Source: Pseudomonas sp. RIT-PI-r (lineage in GTDB: Bacteria; Pseudomonadota; Gammaproteobacteria; Pseudomonadales; Pseudomonadaceae). From it: a stretch of 64,000 bases of DNA. The DNA is taken from contig NZ_LIGE01000038.1 of NCBI RefSeq assembly GCF_001297015.1, positions 1 through 64,000 on the forward strand, written 5' to 3'. Each line of letters opens with the position of its first letter. Within the stretch, counting starts at the first letter, position 1. Positions 52,601-61,343 of this stretch are shown here, piece after piece. Below the pieces are notes generated by a model. The model had not been told where the DNA came from. It did no database searches and saw only the letters and a list, made by a program, of their open reading frames with translations. Made by a program: the position numbers and the translations under genes.

Positions 52601-53902
52601 GCTTTCGGCCCGTTGCCGTTAACCGCTATCGCCGAACCGCTGGGGCTGCCAACCACTCAAGTCAACCAAGCCCTCGCTCAACTGGAGCGCGAAGGCTATG
52701 TCCTGCGCGGTCAATTCACGCCGAAACTGAACATCGAAGAATGGTGCGAACGTCACCTGCTCGCGCGTATTCATCGCTACACGGTCAAGCGTCTGCGCCG
52801 GGAAATCGAACCGGTGGCTTTGCAGGATTTCATGCGATTTCTGTTCGACTGGCAGCATCTCTCGCCTTCGACGCGGGGCCAGGGCGGCGCGGTGTTGCCG
52901 GCGATTGTCAGCCAGTTCGAAGGCTACGCAGCGGCAGCTTCGGCGTGGGACAGCGACATTCTGCCGGCGCGGCTCAAGGACTATTCGCCGAGCTGGCTGG
53001 ATGAGCTGTGCCGCAACGGCAAACTGGTGTGGACGCGCCTCAGTGCCCGGCAAAAAATCAGCGGCACGGCGTTGCGCAGTACGCCCATCGTGTTGCTGCC
53101 GCGCAGTCAGGTTGGCTTGTGGAGTGCGCTGGCCGAACAGACGCCCGTGAGCGAACTGTCGCCGAAAACCCAGAAGGTCTTTGAAGCGTTGAGTCAGCAC
53201 GGCGCGCTGTTTTTCGATGAGTTGATTCATGAGGCGCATCTGCTGCGCACCGAGCTGGAAATCGCTCTGCAGGAACTGGTCGGCGCCGGGCTGGTGAATG
53301 CCGACAGTTTCGCTGGCCTGCGTGCGCTGATCACCCCGGCGAGCAAACGCCAGCAGCGCAGCAGTCGTCGCGGGCGCGGCGCGTTTGTAGGCGGCATGGA
53401 TGATGCCGGGCGCTGGGCCTTGCTGCGGCGCGGGGCAGCTGTGGATAACAGCGAAACCCTGGAACATGTCGCCATGACCTTGCTGCGCCGCTATGGCGTG
53501 GTGTTCTGGCGCTTGCTGGAGCGTGAGGCGGATTGGTTGCCAAGTTGGCGGGAATTGCTGCGCACGTTTCATCGACTGGAAGCGCGCGGCGAGATTCGTG
53601 GTGGACGGTTTGTCAGTGGCTTGGCGGGGGAACAGTTTGCCTTGCCGGAGGCGATTCCACTTTTACGCGAAGTACGTCGGCGGCCACAGGACGGCAGTCT
53701 GGTTGCGGTGTGCGGGGCTGATCCGCTGAACCTCGCCGGGACGTTGTTAGCGGGGGTGAAAGTGCCGGCGCTGGTGAGTAATCGGTTGGTGTATCGGGAT
53801 GGTTTGCCGGTGGCCGCGGAGATTGCCGGTAAGCCGCAATTTTGGCTGGAGCTGGATCAGATCGCGATGGAGCAGGTGCGCAGCAAATTGATCCGGCATT
53901 GA
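49616..53902 (+). CDS. lhr: Lhr superfamily 2 DNA helicase
   Basis: 1428 residues, the long bacterial Lhr form. Helicase motifs: Walker A AAPTGSGKTLTAF, DEIH in VIIDEIHAM, GLSATQ-type LSATQKPVE, and QRVGRSGHQ. The Lhr core ends near residue 880; the long C-terminal domain includes winged helices and VCGADPLNLAGTLLAG near the end. Lhr is a 3'-to-5' translocase in DNA repair; in E. coli the C-terminal domain has uracil-DNA glycosylase activity. A nuclease partner often found beside it is not seen here. Monocistronic, flanked by REP pairs. Confidence 0.93.
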   Translation: MNLPIPTDAALAGFHPAVSAWFRKTFPTVTAAQARAWPLIRQRRSTLIAAPTGSGKTLTAFLVVLDDLVHRGLANPDSLPDETLVVYVSPLKALSNDIRINLQNPLAGITEQLRQMNLPQVHITTAVRTGDTPQKERAAMRKNAPHILVTTPESLYVLLGSDSGRKMLGTTRTVIIDEIHAMAAGKRGSHLALSLERLEALCAEPLTRIGLSATQKPVEAVAQFLVGHGRPCEIIDIGHARPRDLGIEVPPVPLSAVMANDVWELVYDRLAELAREHRTTLIFVNTRRLAERLSRHLSERLGKHAVAAHHGSLAKEFRLDAEQRLKRGELQVLIATASLELGIDIGEVDLVCQIASPRSIAGFLQRVGRSGHQVGGTPKGRLFATTRDDLIECAALLDCVRRGELDTLHIPVAPLDVLAQQIIAEVSCQEWPEDDLLAMFRQASPYRDLDEKHYQALLSMLAEGYNGRQGIRSAYLHRDAVSRTLRGRRGAKLAAVTSGGTIPDNADYSVMLEPQGLNIGSVNEDFAVESIAGDVFQLGNTSYRILRVETGKVRVEDAHGQPPTIPFWLGEAPGRSDELSFAVARLQAQLDELLGACPGDLQPALDWLTQTLGLNRASAEQLVEYLARARQTLGALPSQDTLLMERFFDESGGTQLIIHSPFGSRVNRAWGLALRKRFCRTFNFELQAAASEDAIVLSLSTSHSFELDEIWRYLHSNSAEQILIQAVLDAPLFGVRWRWNAGVALALPRFTGGRKVAPQLQRMKSEDLIASVFPDQIACLENLAGEREIPEHPLIEQTLDDCLHEAMDSEGWLNLLRRMERGEVRLISRDLPAPSPLAAEILSARPYAFLDDAPLEERRTQAVINRRWSDPQSTDDLGALDADAINAVREEAWPTPNAVDEMHEALMSLACISEDEVQANEGWRKWLETLASSGRACRLQIDSEHCLWLARERLTCLQALYPQAKLQPGLEALPGFDETWTYDEALVEVIRARLGAFGPLPLTAIAEPLGLPTTQVNQALAQLEREGYVLRGQFTPKLNIEEWCERHLLARIHRYTVKRLRREIEPVALQDFMRFLFDWQHLSPSTRGQGGAVLPAIVSQFEGYAAAASAWDSDILPARLKDYSPSWLDELCRNGKLVWTRLSARQKISGTALRSTPIVLLPRSQVGLWSALAEQTPVSELSPKTQKVFEALSQHGALFFDELIHEAHLLRTELEIALQELVGAGLVNADSFAGLRALITPASKRQQRSSRRGRGAFVGGMDDAGRWALLRRGAAVDNSETLEHVAMTLLRRYGVVFWRLLEREADWLPSWRELLRTFHRLEARGEIRGGRFVSGLAGEQFALPEAIPLLREVRRRPQDGSLVAVCGADPLNLAGTLLAGVKVPALVSNRLVYRDGLPVAAEIAGKPQFWLELDQIAMEQVRSKLIRH

Positions 53903-53921
53903 TGTCGGCTGTTCTGGTGCT

Positions 53922-53986
53922 ATCGCGAGCAGGCTCACTCCTACAGGGGAACGCATTCCAAAGGTAGGAGTGAGCCTGCTCGCGAT
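53922..53986. repeat. REP-like inverted pair, family B (GTAGGAGTGAGCC variant)
   Basis: ATCGCGAGCAGGCTCACTCC at 53922 faces GGTAGGAGTGAGCCTGCTCG ending in CGAT at 53986. It is 19 bases after the lhr stop, between convergent genes. Confidence 0.88.
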
Positions 53987-54017
53987 GACGCCAGTATTAC
54001 CAACACAAAACCCGATA

Positions 54018-56111
54018 TTAAGTCCTCGATTCATGTGGCACCTCGCTCACCACCACCTCACTCCCCTGCGAACGCTTCGGCAACAAAACCTGCTGTGGAT
54101 AAGTCTGCGCGAAATGCACCGTCTCGGTGTTATCCACAAGCTTCTTCAAACGCTGATTGAACGCCCGGCTCACCGCATACTGCCCACCCGACACGGTGCG
54201 GAATTGCGCCGTGAGCACCACGCCGTTCAAATCCATCCTGTCCACGCCAAACACATCCAGCGGCCCTTGCAGGTTGTACTTGAGGAACGGGTCTTCGCGG
54301 ATCGAATCGCCGGTCTCACGAATCAGCTCGATGGCCTTGTCCACATCCGTGTCGTAAGTGAACTGCACAGAAAAAAACGCAAAGGCAAACTGCCGCGATT
54401 GGTTGGTCACAGCCTTGATCTGGCCGAACGGTACCGAGTGCACAAAACCTTTACCGTCACGCAGACGCAGGGTACGAATGGTCAGCCCTTCGACCGTGCC
54501 GGCATGGCCCGAATCGAGCACCACCCAATCGCCAATCGACAAGGTGTCTTCGATGATGATGAACAACCCGGTGATCACGTCCTGCACCAGTTGCTGCGAA
54601 CCGAAACCGATGGCCAGACCGACCACCCCGGCCCCGGCCAGCAGTGGCGCAACGTTGATCCCCAGATTGGCCATGGTGGTGATCGCACAGATCACCACGA
54701 GGATGATTTTGATCGCGTTGCGCAGCAGCGGCAGGATGGTTTTCACCCGCGTACTTGGCTGGCGAGCGCCGCGCTTGCTGACTGGTGGCTTCAGTGCTTC
54801 CTGAATCGCCGTGTCGAGCACCACCCACAACAGCCAGGTCACCAGGAAGATCAGACCAATGCTACTCAGCGCATTACTGATCGCTCGCCCGACCGTGCTG
54901 CTCTGGGCGAAATCAAGCAGCGACACGCCCCAGATCCGTCCGAGAATATCGATGAAGGCAATCGCGATGACGATCCGCAGCAAGGCATGCAACAGGCTCA
55001 GGAAGCGTTCCTTATAGGCGCTGCTGCGCTGGATCGCCTCGGCTTTTCGTGACTTGAACAAGTGCTGCAGAATCGTGCTGAGAAACACCGTGCCGATCAG
55101 CAGCACCGTGGTGAACAACGCGCAGCGCAGGGCTTTTTGATTGTCCTCGCCGATGCCGATCAGATTCACCGCCGAGACCAGCACCATCAACACAATCGGC
55201 CAATACCACAGCCCGGAAAAAATCCGCAGTGACTCCTGCAAGGAGGGCTGTTTCAAACGTTGAGCCAGCGAGCGGTTGCGGATCAGATGGGCCACTGGAC
55301 GGCGCAGACGAATCACCAACAGTCCGAAAATCACCGAGGCGATCAGGCCGGTAAACACGGCAACGCTGCTGGTGATATTGCCGCCCAGTTGACGGGCGAT
55401 TTGCGGGCTGGTCAGCGCATCGCTGAGGGCGGCGAGGAAGCCGATCAGGAACAATGGTCGCGGACAATAATTGCGGATGATGCGTGCAGCGGGCCGTTTG
55501 TGCCCGACATTGAACATCACCACCACGCACAACAACATCGACGTGGAAAAGATGCCGCTGCTGGTGGCGTAGGCCAGACACAGCGCCAGCGCACGTCCGA
55601 CCGAAGCTGGCAGAAAGTGGCTGACGTAAAGCGTCAGCGGCAGGCAGATCAGCGCCGGCACGGTGTACGGCAACAAGTAGCCGATCAGATCCTGACTGCG
55701 CTGACGGGTGCGCAACCAGCGACCTCCACGCATACGGTTGGCCAACAAACTGCCGAGTACGGTGAGCAGCGCAAAACTGCCGAGCCAAGTTCCAGAGAGA
55801 CTAAGGAAATCCCCGGCGACGCTCCAGCCCGAGCGGTTCGACGGTTGATTGACCAGTTTGTCGACTTCATCGGCGGCGCGATCGGCGCGCAGGCGCCAGG
55901 CGTCGACCAGGTGTTCGTTGAGATCGAGTTTGTCCTGGACGTCGTCGATGCTCGAACTGATCGCACCGAGCAGACCGCCCTGCACAATCGGTTCAGGTTT
56001 GGCCGCCTCCTCGGTGGCGGCGGGAACGCCCGGCAGTGCGGCGGCCTCCAGTTCGTTGGTGCCTAGAAATAGCAGTGCTCCCAGCAGAATGGCGATCCTG
56101 AACTTGCTCAA
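54018..56111 (-). CDS. Large mechanosensitive channel, MscS family (YbiO-like)
   Basis: 697 residues if translation starts at the TTG at 56111, which gives a signal peptide (RIAILLGALLFLGTNELEA) and has GGGAG upstream; the frame extends to an ATG at 56195. About ten hydrophobic helices precede the MscS pore helix (APLLAGAGVVGLAIGFGSQQLVQDVITG) and the beta domain (IEDTLSIGDWVVLDSGHAGTVEGLTIRTLRLR). The size and extra N-terminal helices fit YbiO/MscM-type channels that open on hypo-osmotic shock. Start site unsure; product sure. Confidence 0.88.
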   Translation of the reverse strand: MSKFRIAILLGALLFLGTNELEAAALPGVPAATEEAAKPEPIVQGGLLGAISSSIDDVQDKLDLNEHLVDAWRLRADRAADEVDKLVNQPSNRSGWSVAGDFLSLSGTWLGSFALLTVLGSLLANRMRGGRWLRTRQRSQDLIGYLLPYTVPALICLPLTLYVSHFLPASVGRALALCLAYATSSGIFSTSMLLCVVVMFNVGHKRPAARIIRNYCPRPLFLIGFLAALSDALTSPQIARQLGGNITSSVAVFTGLIASVIFGLLVIRLRRPVAHLIRNRSLAQRLKQPSLQESLRIFSGLWYWPIVLMVLVSAVNLIGIGEDNQKALRCALFTTVLLIGTVFLSTILQHLFKSRKAEAIQRSSAYKERFLSLLHALLRIVIAIAFIDILGRIWGVSLLDFAQSSTVGRAISNALSSIGLIFLVTWLLWVVLDTAIQEALKPPVSKRGARQPSTRVKTILPLLRNAIKIILVVICAITTMANLGINVAPLLAGAGVVGLAIGFGSQQLVQDVITGLFIIIEDTLSIGDWVVLDSGHAGTVEGLTIRTLRLRDGKGFVHSVPFGQIKAVTNQSRQFAFAFFSVQFTYDTDVDKAIELIRETGDSIREDPFLKYNLQGPLDVFGVDRMDLNGVVLTAQFRTVSGGQYAVSRAFNQRLKKLVDNTETVHFAQTYPQQVLLPKRSQGSEVVVSEVPHESRT

Positions 56112-56205
56112 AACTCCGATCTCCCGTGGCTGAACCTGTAAGGAACTGATCGGTAATTGCCCAGCAAGTTCAAGAGCACCCTCACAGAGCACCACCGCGA
56201 ACCCC

Positions 56206-56312
56206 GATCATTCCCACGCTCTGCGTGGGAATGCGACTAGGGACGCTCTGCGCCCCAAAAGCGGACGCGGAGCGTCCATTGAGGCGTTCCCACGCGGAGC
56301 GTGGGAACGATC
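56206..56312. repeat. Nested palindromic repeat, third family
   Basis: An outer pair, ATTCCCACGCTCTGCGTGGGAAT and CGTTCCCACGCGGAGCGTGGGAACG, each itself palindromic, encloses an inner pair (GGACGCTCTGCG / CGGAGCGTCC). It is unlike families A and B and occurs once in the window. Confidence 0.8.
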
Positions 56313-56365
56313 AACAAATCCGGAGTCGAACTCAAACCCTGAAAACCCTGAAGATCTGCTCCCTT

Positions 56366-56406
56366 CCCCCTCGCCCCCTTGGGGGAGAGGGTTGGGGTGA
56401 GGGGGA
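56366..56406 (+). repeat. Solo end of the CCCTC/GAGGG repeat family
   Basis: CCCCCTCGCCCCCTTGGGGG, then AGAGGGTTGGGGTGAGGGGG, is a single copy of the stem-loop end seen at 368-401 and 47490-47524, without a unit copy. The rest of 56112-56522 shows only the nested palindrome before it and a ribosome site GGGAGG at 56513-56518. Confidence 0.7.
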
Positions 56407-56522
56407 GCGCTTTTGATCTTCGCCTTGGACGTGACCGTCCGTAACGCCATCGAAACTTTCCCGGCCCGCCCGCAGTCATCAAAAGATACCGGCAACACGA
56501 GGACTTTCGACGGGAGGGCGGC

Positions 56523-57449
56523 ATGGCGACGATTCACATCGGTATTTCCGGCTGGCGCTACGCACCGTGGCGCGGGGACTTTTACCCCAAGGGACTGGCG
56601 CAAAAGCGCGAATTGCAATTTGCGTCGCGGGCGGTCAACAGCATCGAAATCAATGGATCGTTCTACGCCCTGCAACGACCCGAACGTTATGCACAGTGGT
56701 ACGCCGAAACGCCTGACGACTTCGTCTTCAGCGTCAAGGCGCCGCGCTTCATCACCCACATCCGCCGCTTGCGTGACATCGAGAAACCGCTGGCGAATTT
56801 CTTTGCCTCGGGGATTCTGGAACTCAAGGAGAAACTCGGGCCGATCCTTTGGCAATTCCCGCCAAACTTCAAATTCGAGCCTGAGCGCTTTGAGCATTTC
56901 CTCGCGCTATTGCCCCACGACACCGAAGCGGCCGCAGCCCTCGCCCATCAACATGACTCGCACCTGCACGGTCACGCGAGCATGAAAGCCTGGCGCAAAA
57001 AGCCGCTGCGCCATGCCGTAGAGATCCGCAATGACAGCTTCCTTGATCCCGATTTCGTGCGGTTGCTGAAGCGCTACAACACCGCCCTGGTCATCGCCGA
57101 CACCGCAAACAAATGGCCCTACCGCGAAGACCTCACCAGCGACTTCGTCTACCTGCGCCTGCACGGTGCCGAAGAGCTTTACGCCAGCGGCTACACCGCG
57201 CCGGCCCTCAAACGCTGGGCCGAGCGCATCGACGCCTGGCATCACGGCGAACAACCGAAAGATGCGCATTTGATTGCGCCACGCCTGAAGCCGCGCCCAC
57301 GCAAATCCCGCGAAGTATTCTGCTATTTCGACAACGACATCAAAGTCCGCGCGCCCTACGACGCCCGTGATCTGCTGCAGCGTTTCGAGCTGGACAAAGA
57401 CCTCGCCACCGCCCCCGGCGAACCCGCTGCGCAAGGAGTGCTGGCATGA
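56523..57449 (+). CDS. DUF72 protein (YecE-like)
   Basis: 308 residues. TIM-barrel-like DUF72 pattern: HIGISGWRYAPWRGDFYPKGL, SIEINGSFYALQRPERYAQWY, PRFITHIRRLRD, and VYLRLHGAEELYASGY. Family function unknown; the fold is related to xylose-isomerase-like barrels. GGGAGG six bases upstream supports the start. It overlaps the next gene by four bases and leads a four-gene operon of lipid-linked genes. Confidence 0.88.
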   Translation: MATIHIGISGWRYAPWRGDFYPKGLAQKRELQFASRAVNSIEINGSFYALQRPERYAQWYAETPDDFVFSVKAPRFITHIRRLRDIEKPLANFFASGILELKEKLGPILWQFPPNFKFEPERFEHFLALLPHDTEAAAALAHQHDSHLHGHASMKAWRKKPLRHAVEIRNDSFLDPDFVRLLKRYNTALVIADTANKWPYREDLTSDFVYLRLHGAEELYASGYTAPALKRWAERIDAWHHGEQPKDAHLIAPRLKPRPRKSREVFCYFDNDIKVRAPYDARDLLQRFELDKDLATAPGEPAAQGVLA

Positions 57450-58243
57450 GTATTCCGGAACCGGTCGGTTTCACTGATGAAGGCTCGGTGGTCGCGCCTT
57501 CGGTACGTACGTTCACCGTGCTGACGGTCAACACCCACAAGGGCTTCACCGCGCTAAACCGACGCTTCATCCTCCCGGAATTGCGCGAAGCGGTGCGCAG
57601 CGTTGCCGCCGACGTGGTGTTTTTACAGGAAGTTCACGGCACCCACGAGCACCATCCCAAGCGCTACAGCAACTGGCCGACGATGCCGCAGTACGAATTC
57701 CTTGCCGACAGCCTCTGGCCGCAGTTCGCTTACGGGCGCAACGCGGTGTACCCGGAGGGCGATCACGGCAATGCCTTGCTGTCAAAATTCCAGATCATCC
57801 GCCACGACAACCTCGACGTGTCGATCAGCGGCCACGAGAACCGTGGTCTGCTGCATTGCGTGCTGCGCCTGCCCGGCGACGGCGCCGAGATCCATGCGAT
57901 CTGCGTGCATCTGGGCCTGCGTGAAAGTCATCGCAACGCCCAATTGAAGCTGCTCGGCGAACGCCTCGCCGAGTTACCGGACGACGCGCCAGTGATCGTC
58001 GCTGGCGACTTCAACGACTGGCGCCAACGCGCCGATGCGCTGCTCACACCTTGTGGCTTGCGCGAAGTCTTCGCCGAGCATCACGGCAAACCGGCACGCA
58101 GTTTCCCCGCACGTTTGCCGACCCTGCGCCTCGACCGCATCTACGTGCGCAACCTTAAAGCCAGTCAGCCGAAAGTCCTTGCCAACCGGCCCTGGTCCCA
58201 CCTTTCCGACCACGCACCGTTATCGGTGGAGATCGAACTATGA
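57446..58243 (+). CDS. ybhP: Endonuclease/exonuclease/phosphatase family protein (YbhP-like)
   Basis: 265 residues. The EEP fold is shown by LTVNTHKGF, FLQEVHGTH, GNALLSKF, HLGLRESHRNAQ, and VIVAGDFNDWRQR with the metal-binding Asp/Asn, ending WSHLSDHAPL with the catalytic His. E. coli ybhP has the same place before clsB and ybhN. The substrate is unknown; phosphodiester hydrolysis is expected. It overlaps the genes on both sides by four bases. Confidence 0.88.
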   Translation: MSIPEPVGFTDEGSVVAPSVRTFTVLTVNTHKGFTALNRRFILPELREAVRSVAADVVFLQEVHGTHEHHPKRYSNWPTMPQYEFLADSLWPQFAYGRNAVYPEGDHGNALLSKFQIIRHDNLDVSISGHENRGLLHCVLRLPGDGAEIHAICVHLGLRESHRNAQLKLLGERLAELPDDAPVIVAGDFNDWRQRADALLTPCGLREVFAEHHGKPARSFPARLPTLRLDRIYVRNLKASQPKVLANRPWSHLSDHAPLSVEIEL

Positions 58244-59514
58244 ACAGCGCGCCGCTGGAGAAATCCGCCGTGGAACCGATAGCTATCACCCCGCCGATAC
58301 GCGAGCCCGGCCAAGTCGATGTCGAATATCGCTGGCAGGGCAACAATCATGTGCAGCTGCTGGAAAACGGTGAGGAATATTTTCCTCGCGTGTTCGAGGC
58401 CATGCGCGCGGCGAAAAGTGAAATCCTCCTGGAGACCTTCATCGTTTTCGAAGACAAGGTCGGCGCCGAACTGCAGGAGATTCTGATTGATGCGGCGAAG
58501 CGCGGCGTGCGCACCACCGTCAGCCTCGACGGCTTTGGCTGCGGCGAGCTGACCACCGGCTATCTCACCGCGCTGAGTGCGGCCGGCGTGCATTTGCAGA
58601 TCTTCGATCCGGCCCCCAAACGGCTGGGCATCCGCACCAATTGGTTTCGCCGTCTGCATCGTAAAATCGTCGTGGTCGATGGCATGGTCGCGTTCATCGG
58701 TGGAATCAATTTTTCCGGCGATCACCTGGCCGATTTCGGCCCCGAAGCCAAGCAGGATTACTCGGTGGAAGTTCAGGGCCCGGCGGTCGCCGACATCCAC
58801 CATTTCGCCCTGCTGCAAAGTGGTCGCCCGGGCCGCGCGCGGTTCTGGTGGCAGCGCCGCCGCCAGCGCCGCGCCGAAATGGCTTTCGACGACCATGACG
58901 GTCAGGTACGTCTGGTGTTCCGCGACAACGACCAGCACAGCACCGATATCGAAGACGTTTATCTGCAAGTGCTGCGCCGCGCCAAACGCCGCGTGGTGAT
59001 CGCCAACGCGTATTTCTTCCCCGGTTACCGCTTGCTGCGGGAAATCCGCAATGCGGCGCGACGTGGTGTCGAGGTGCGACTGATTCTGCAAGGGCAGCCA
59101 GACATGCTGGTGGCCAAACTCGCGGCGCGCATGACCTACGATTATTTGCTCAAGGCCGGAGTGCAGATTGACGAATATTGTGCGCGCCCGCTGCACGGCA
59201 AAGTCGCGCTTGTCGATGACGAATGGAGCACCGTCGGTTCGAGCAACCTCGACCCGCTGAGCTTGTCGCTGAACCTGGAAGCCAACGTGCTGATTCGCGA
59301 CCGCGCCTTCAATCAGCACTTGTTCGAGCGCCTCGAAGACCTCAGCCAGAATCACTGCAAGGCCATGGATGCGAGCAAGTCGCCACGCGGGCGGATCTGG
59401 CACATGACCGTGGGGTTTCTGGTGTTCCACTTTCTGCGGCACTTCCCGGCAATGGCCGGTTGGCTGCCGGCGCACAAACCAAGGCTCAAGCCGTTTCGAG
59501 GTGACCGCTCATGA
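58240..59514 (+). CDS. clsB: Cardiolipin synthase B (phospholipase D family)
   Basis: 424 residues with two HKD motifs: HRKIVVVDGMVAFIGGINFS in the first half and HGKVALVDDEWSTVGSSNLD in the second. ClsB joins phosphatidylglycerol with another phospholipid to make cardiolipin or related lipids. No N-terminal membrane helices, as in ClsB and unlike ClsA. Four-base overlaps at both ends couple it to ybhP and ybhN. Confidence 0.92.
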   Translation: MNSAPLEKSAVEPIAITPPIREPGQVDVEYRWQGNNHVQLLENGEEYFPRVFEAMRAAKSEILLETFIVFEDKVGAELQEILIDAAKRGVRTTVSLDGFGCGELTTGYLTALSAAGVHLQIFDPAPKRLGIRTNWFRRLHRKIVVVDGMVAFIGGINFSGDHLADFGPEAKQDYSVEVQGPAVADIHHFALLQSGRPGRARFWWQRRRQRRAEMAFDDHDGQVRLVFRDNDQHSTDIEDVYLQVLRRAKRRVVIANAYFFPGYRLLREIRNAARRGVEVRLILQGQPDMLVAKLAARMTYDYLLKAGVQIDEYCARPLHGKVALVDDEWSTVGSSNLDPLSLSLNLEANVLIRDRAFNQHLFERLEDLSQNHCKAMDASKSPRGRIWHMTVGFLVFHFLRHFPAMAGWLPAHKPRLKPFRGDRS

Positions 59515-60500
59515 GCCATTCCGAGGTGCATTCCGCCCAGCATTCGACGCCTGCGACGCACTCGAAATGGAGTCGCTGGAAACGCCCGCTGACGCTGCTG
59601 TTTTTTCTCGCACTGATCGTGTTGCTGACGATGTTCGCCACGCGCATCGAATGGGCCGAAGTGCTGCAGACCCTCGCCGACTTCAAAGTGCGCACGCTGA
59701 TCATCGCGGCCAGCCTGACGTTGTTGAGCTTTCTGGTGTACGCCAGTTTCGACCTGATCGGGCGCACCTACATTCGCCAGGATCTGACCTGGAAACAGAT
59801 CCTGCCGGTGGGGATCATCAGCTACGCATTCAATTTGAACCTGAGCGCGTGGGTCGGCGGCATTGCCATGCGTTATCGGCTCTACTCGCGCCTTGGGGTG
59901 AGCAAAAGCAACATCGCCAAGATCCTCGGCCTGAGCCTGGCGACCAATTGGTTTGGCTACATGACCATTGCCGGCGTGGTGTTCAGCAGCGGTCTGGTGA
60001 GCATGCCGCCGGGGTGGAAAGTCAGCAGCACCGCGCTGCAAGGCATCGGCGTTTTACTGCTGCTGATCAGCGCGGGCTATCTTGCGGCGTGCCAGTTTTC
60101 CAAGCGCCGCGAATGGTCGATTCGCGGTGTGGAGATCAATCTGCCGTCGCTGCGCATGGCGGTATTGCAACTGTTGCTGGGCGCATTGAACTGGTCGTTG
60201 ATGGCGGCGGTGATTTTCACCTTGCTGCCGAGCAAGCTCGACTACCCGTTGGTGCTGGGGGTGTTGCTGATCAGCGCGATTGCCGGGGTCATTACCCATA
60301 TTCCGGCGGGGCTTGGGGTGCTGGAGGCGGTGTTTGTGGCGCTGCTGCAACACGAGGCTTCGCGCGGCAGTCTGGTGGCGGGGTTGCTGGCGTATCGGGC
60401 GATTTATTTTCTATTGCCGTTGTTGATTACGGTGGTGATGTATCTGGTGGTGGAGGCCAAAGCGAAGGCGCTGCGGATAGAGAAGAAACCGAGGCATTAA
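59511..60500 (+). CDS. ybhN: YbhN-like lysylphosphatidylglycerol-synthase-type membrane protein
   Basis: 329 residues with about eight hydrophobic helices (PLTLLFFLALIVLLTMFA, LIIAASLTLLSFLVYASFD and others) and the UPF0104 signatures FNLNLSAWVGGIAMRYRLYSRLG and GVITHIPAGLGVLEAVFVALL. The family resembles the flippase half of MprF. With clsB it suggests a lipid-handling unit, perhaps moving cardiolipin or a head-group-modified lipid; the exact activity is unknown. Last gene of the operon, followed by a REP hairpin. Confidence 0.88.
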   Translation: MSHSEVHSAQHSTPATHSKWSRWKRPLTLLFFLALIVLLTMFATRIEWAEVLQTLADFKVRTLIIAASLTLLSFLVYASFDLIGRTYIRQDLTWKQILPVGIISYAFNLNLSAWVGGIAMRYRLYSRLGVSKSNIAKILGLSLATNWFGYMTIAGVVFSSGLVSMPPGWKVSSTALQGIGVLLLLISAGYLAACQFSKRREWSIRGVEINLPSLRMAVLQLLLGALNWSLMAAVIFTLLPSKLDYPLVLGVLLISAIAGVITHIPAGLGVLEAVFVALLQHEASRGSLVAGLLAYRAIYFLLPLLITVVMYLVVEAKAKALRIEKKPRH

Positions 60501-60586
60501 GATCAAGAGATCGCAGCCTGCGGCAGCTCCTACAGTTGGAATGCATTCTCCCTGTAGGAGCTGCTGCAGGCTGCGATCTTTTGATC
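60501..60586. repeat. REP-like inverted pair, family A (tail-to-tail)
   Basis: GATCAAGAGATCGCAGCCTG at 60501 faces CAGGCTGCGATCTTTTGATC ending at 60586. It starts straight after the ybhN stop, and lies between convergent genes. Confidence 0.88.
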
Positions 60587-60587
60587 T

Positions 60588-61343
60588 TCAGGATTGGATA
60601 ATGCTCAACCGCTCGCCCACGACCATCTCGGTAATCCAGTCCACCAGAATCGAGGTATACGCCTGCTGCGACACCGGCTCGCTCAGCGCATGATCGGCGC
60701 CGTCGATAATCCGGTGCGTCAGTGAATGGGTCTGCTGGCATGCCGCGCGGTAACTCATGATCGCCGCGTGGGGCACGTAGTCATCGGTTTCCGACTCCAC
60801 CAGCAACACATCCCCGGTGAACTGCGAACACGCATGCAGCGCACGGTTGCTGTCGGCGCGCACCAGCGTGCTTCGATAATCACGCAAATCGGCCTTGTCC
60901 AGCTCACGTTTGGGCGTGTGCCATTGCTCATCGCGATACAGCGCTGGCACGCGCAACGCCAGCCAGCGCACCGGGCGCAATGACGTAAGGATCGATGCCA
61001 GGTAACCGCCATAACTGGTGCCGACCACGGCGATTGCCGAGGTATCGAGCGCCGGATGCGCCAGCAAGCGGTCGTACGCCGCGAGCAGATCGCGCAAGTT
61101 GTCTTCGCGGGTGACGCGGGTCAGCGGAATTCCGGTGCCGCCGGTATGCCCGCGCAAGTCGAACGTCAGACATACACAACCGAGACCGGCGATACCTTTG
61201 GCCCGCTCCAGATCGCGCTCCTGGCTACCGCCCCAACCGTGGACAAACAACACCCCCGGGACTTTCGATTTGGGACTGAGAAAGGTCCCGCTCATCTGTT
61301 CATCATCAATGTCGATTTGAATGCTTTCGCTTCTAGCCGTCAT
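60588..61343 (-). CDS. Alpha/beta hydrolase
   Basis: 251 residues. Oxyanion-hole region FVHGWGGS, nucleophile elbow GTSYGG, acid in ESETDDYVPH and catalytic His in DGADHAL are all visible. A dienelactone-hydrolase/peptidase-like cytosolic esterase; substrate unknown. Its start overlaps the end of the DUF3182 gene by 11 bases, so they form one unit. Confidence 0.87.
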   Translation of the reverse strand: MTARSESIQIDIDDEQMSGTFLSPKSKVPGVLFVHGWGGSQERDLERAKGIAGLGCVCLTFDLRGHTGGTGIPLTRVTREDNLRDLLAAYDRLLAHPALDTSAIAVVGTSYGGYLASILTSLRPVRWLALRVPALYRDEQWHTPKRELDKADLRDYRSTLVRADSNRALHACSQFTGDVLLVESETDDYVPHAAIMSYRAACQQTHSLTHRIIDGADHALSEPVSQQAYTSILVDWITEMVVGERLSIIQS

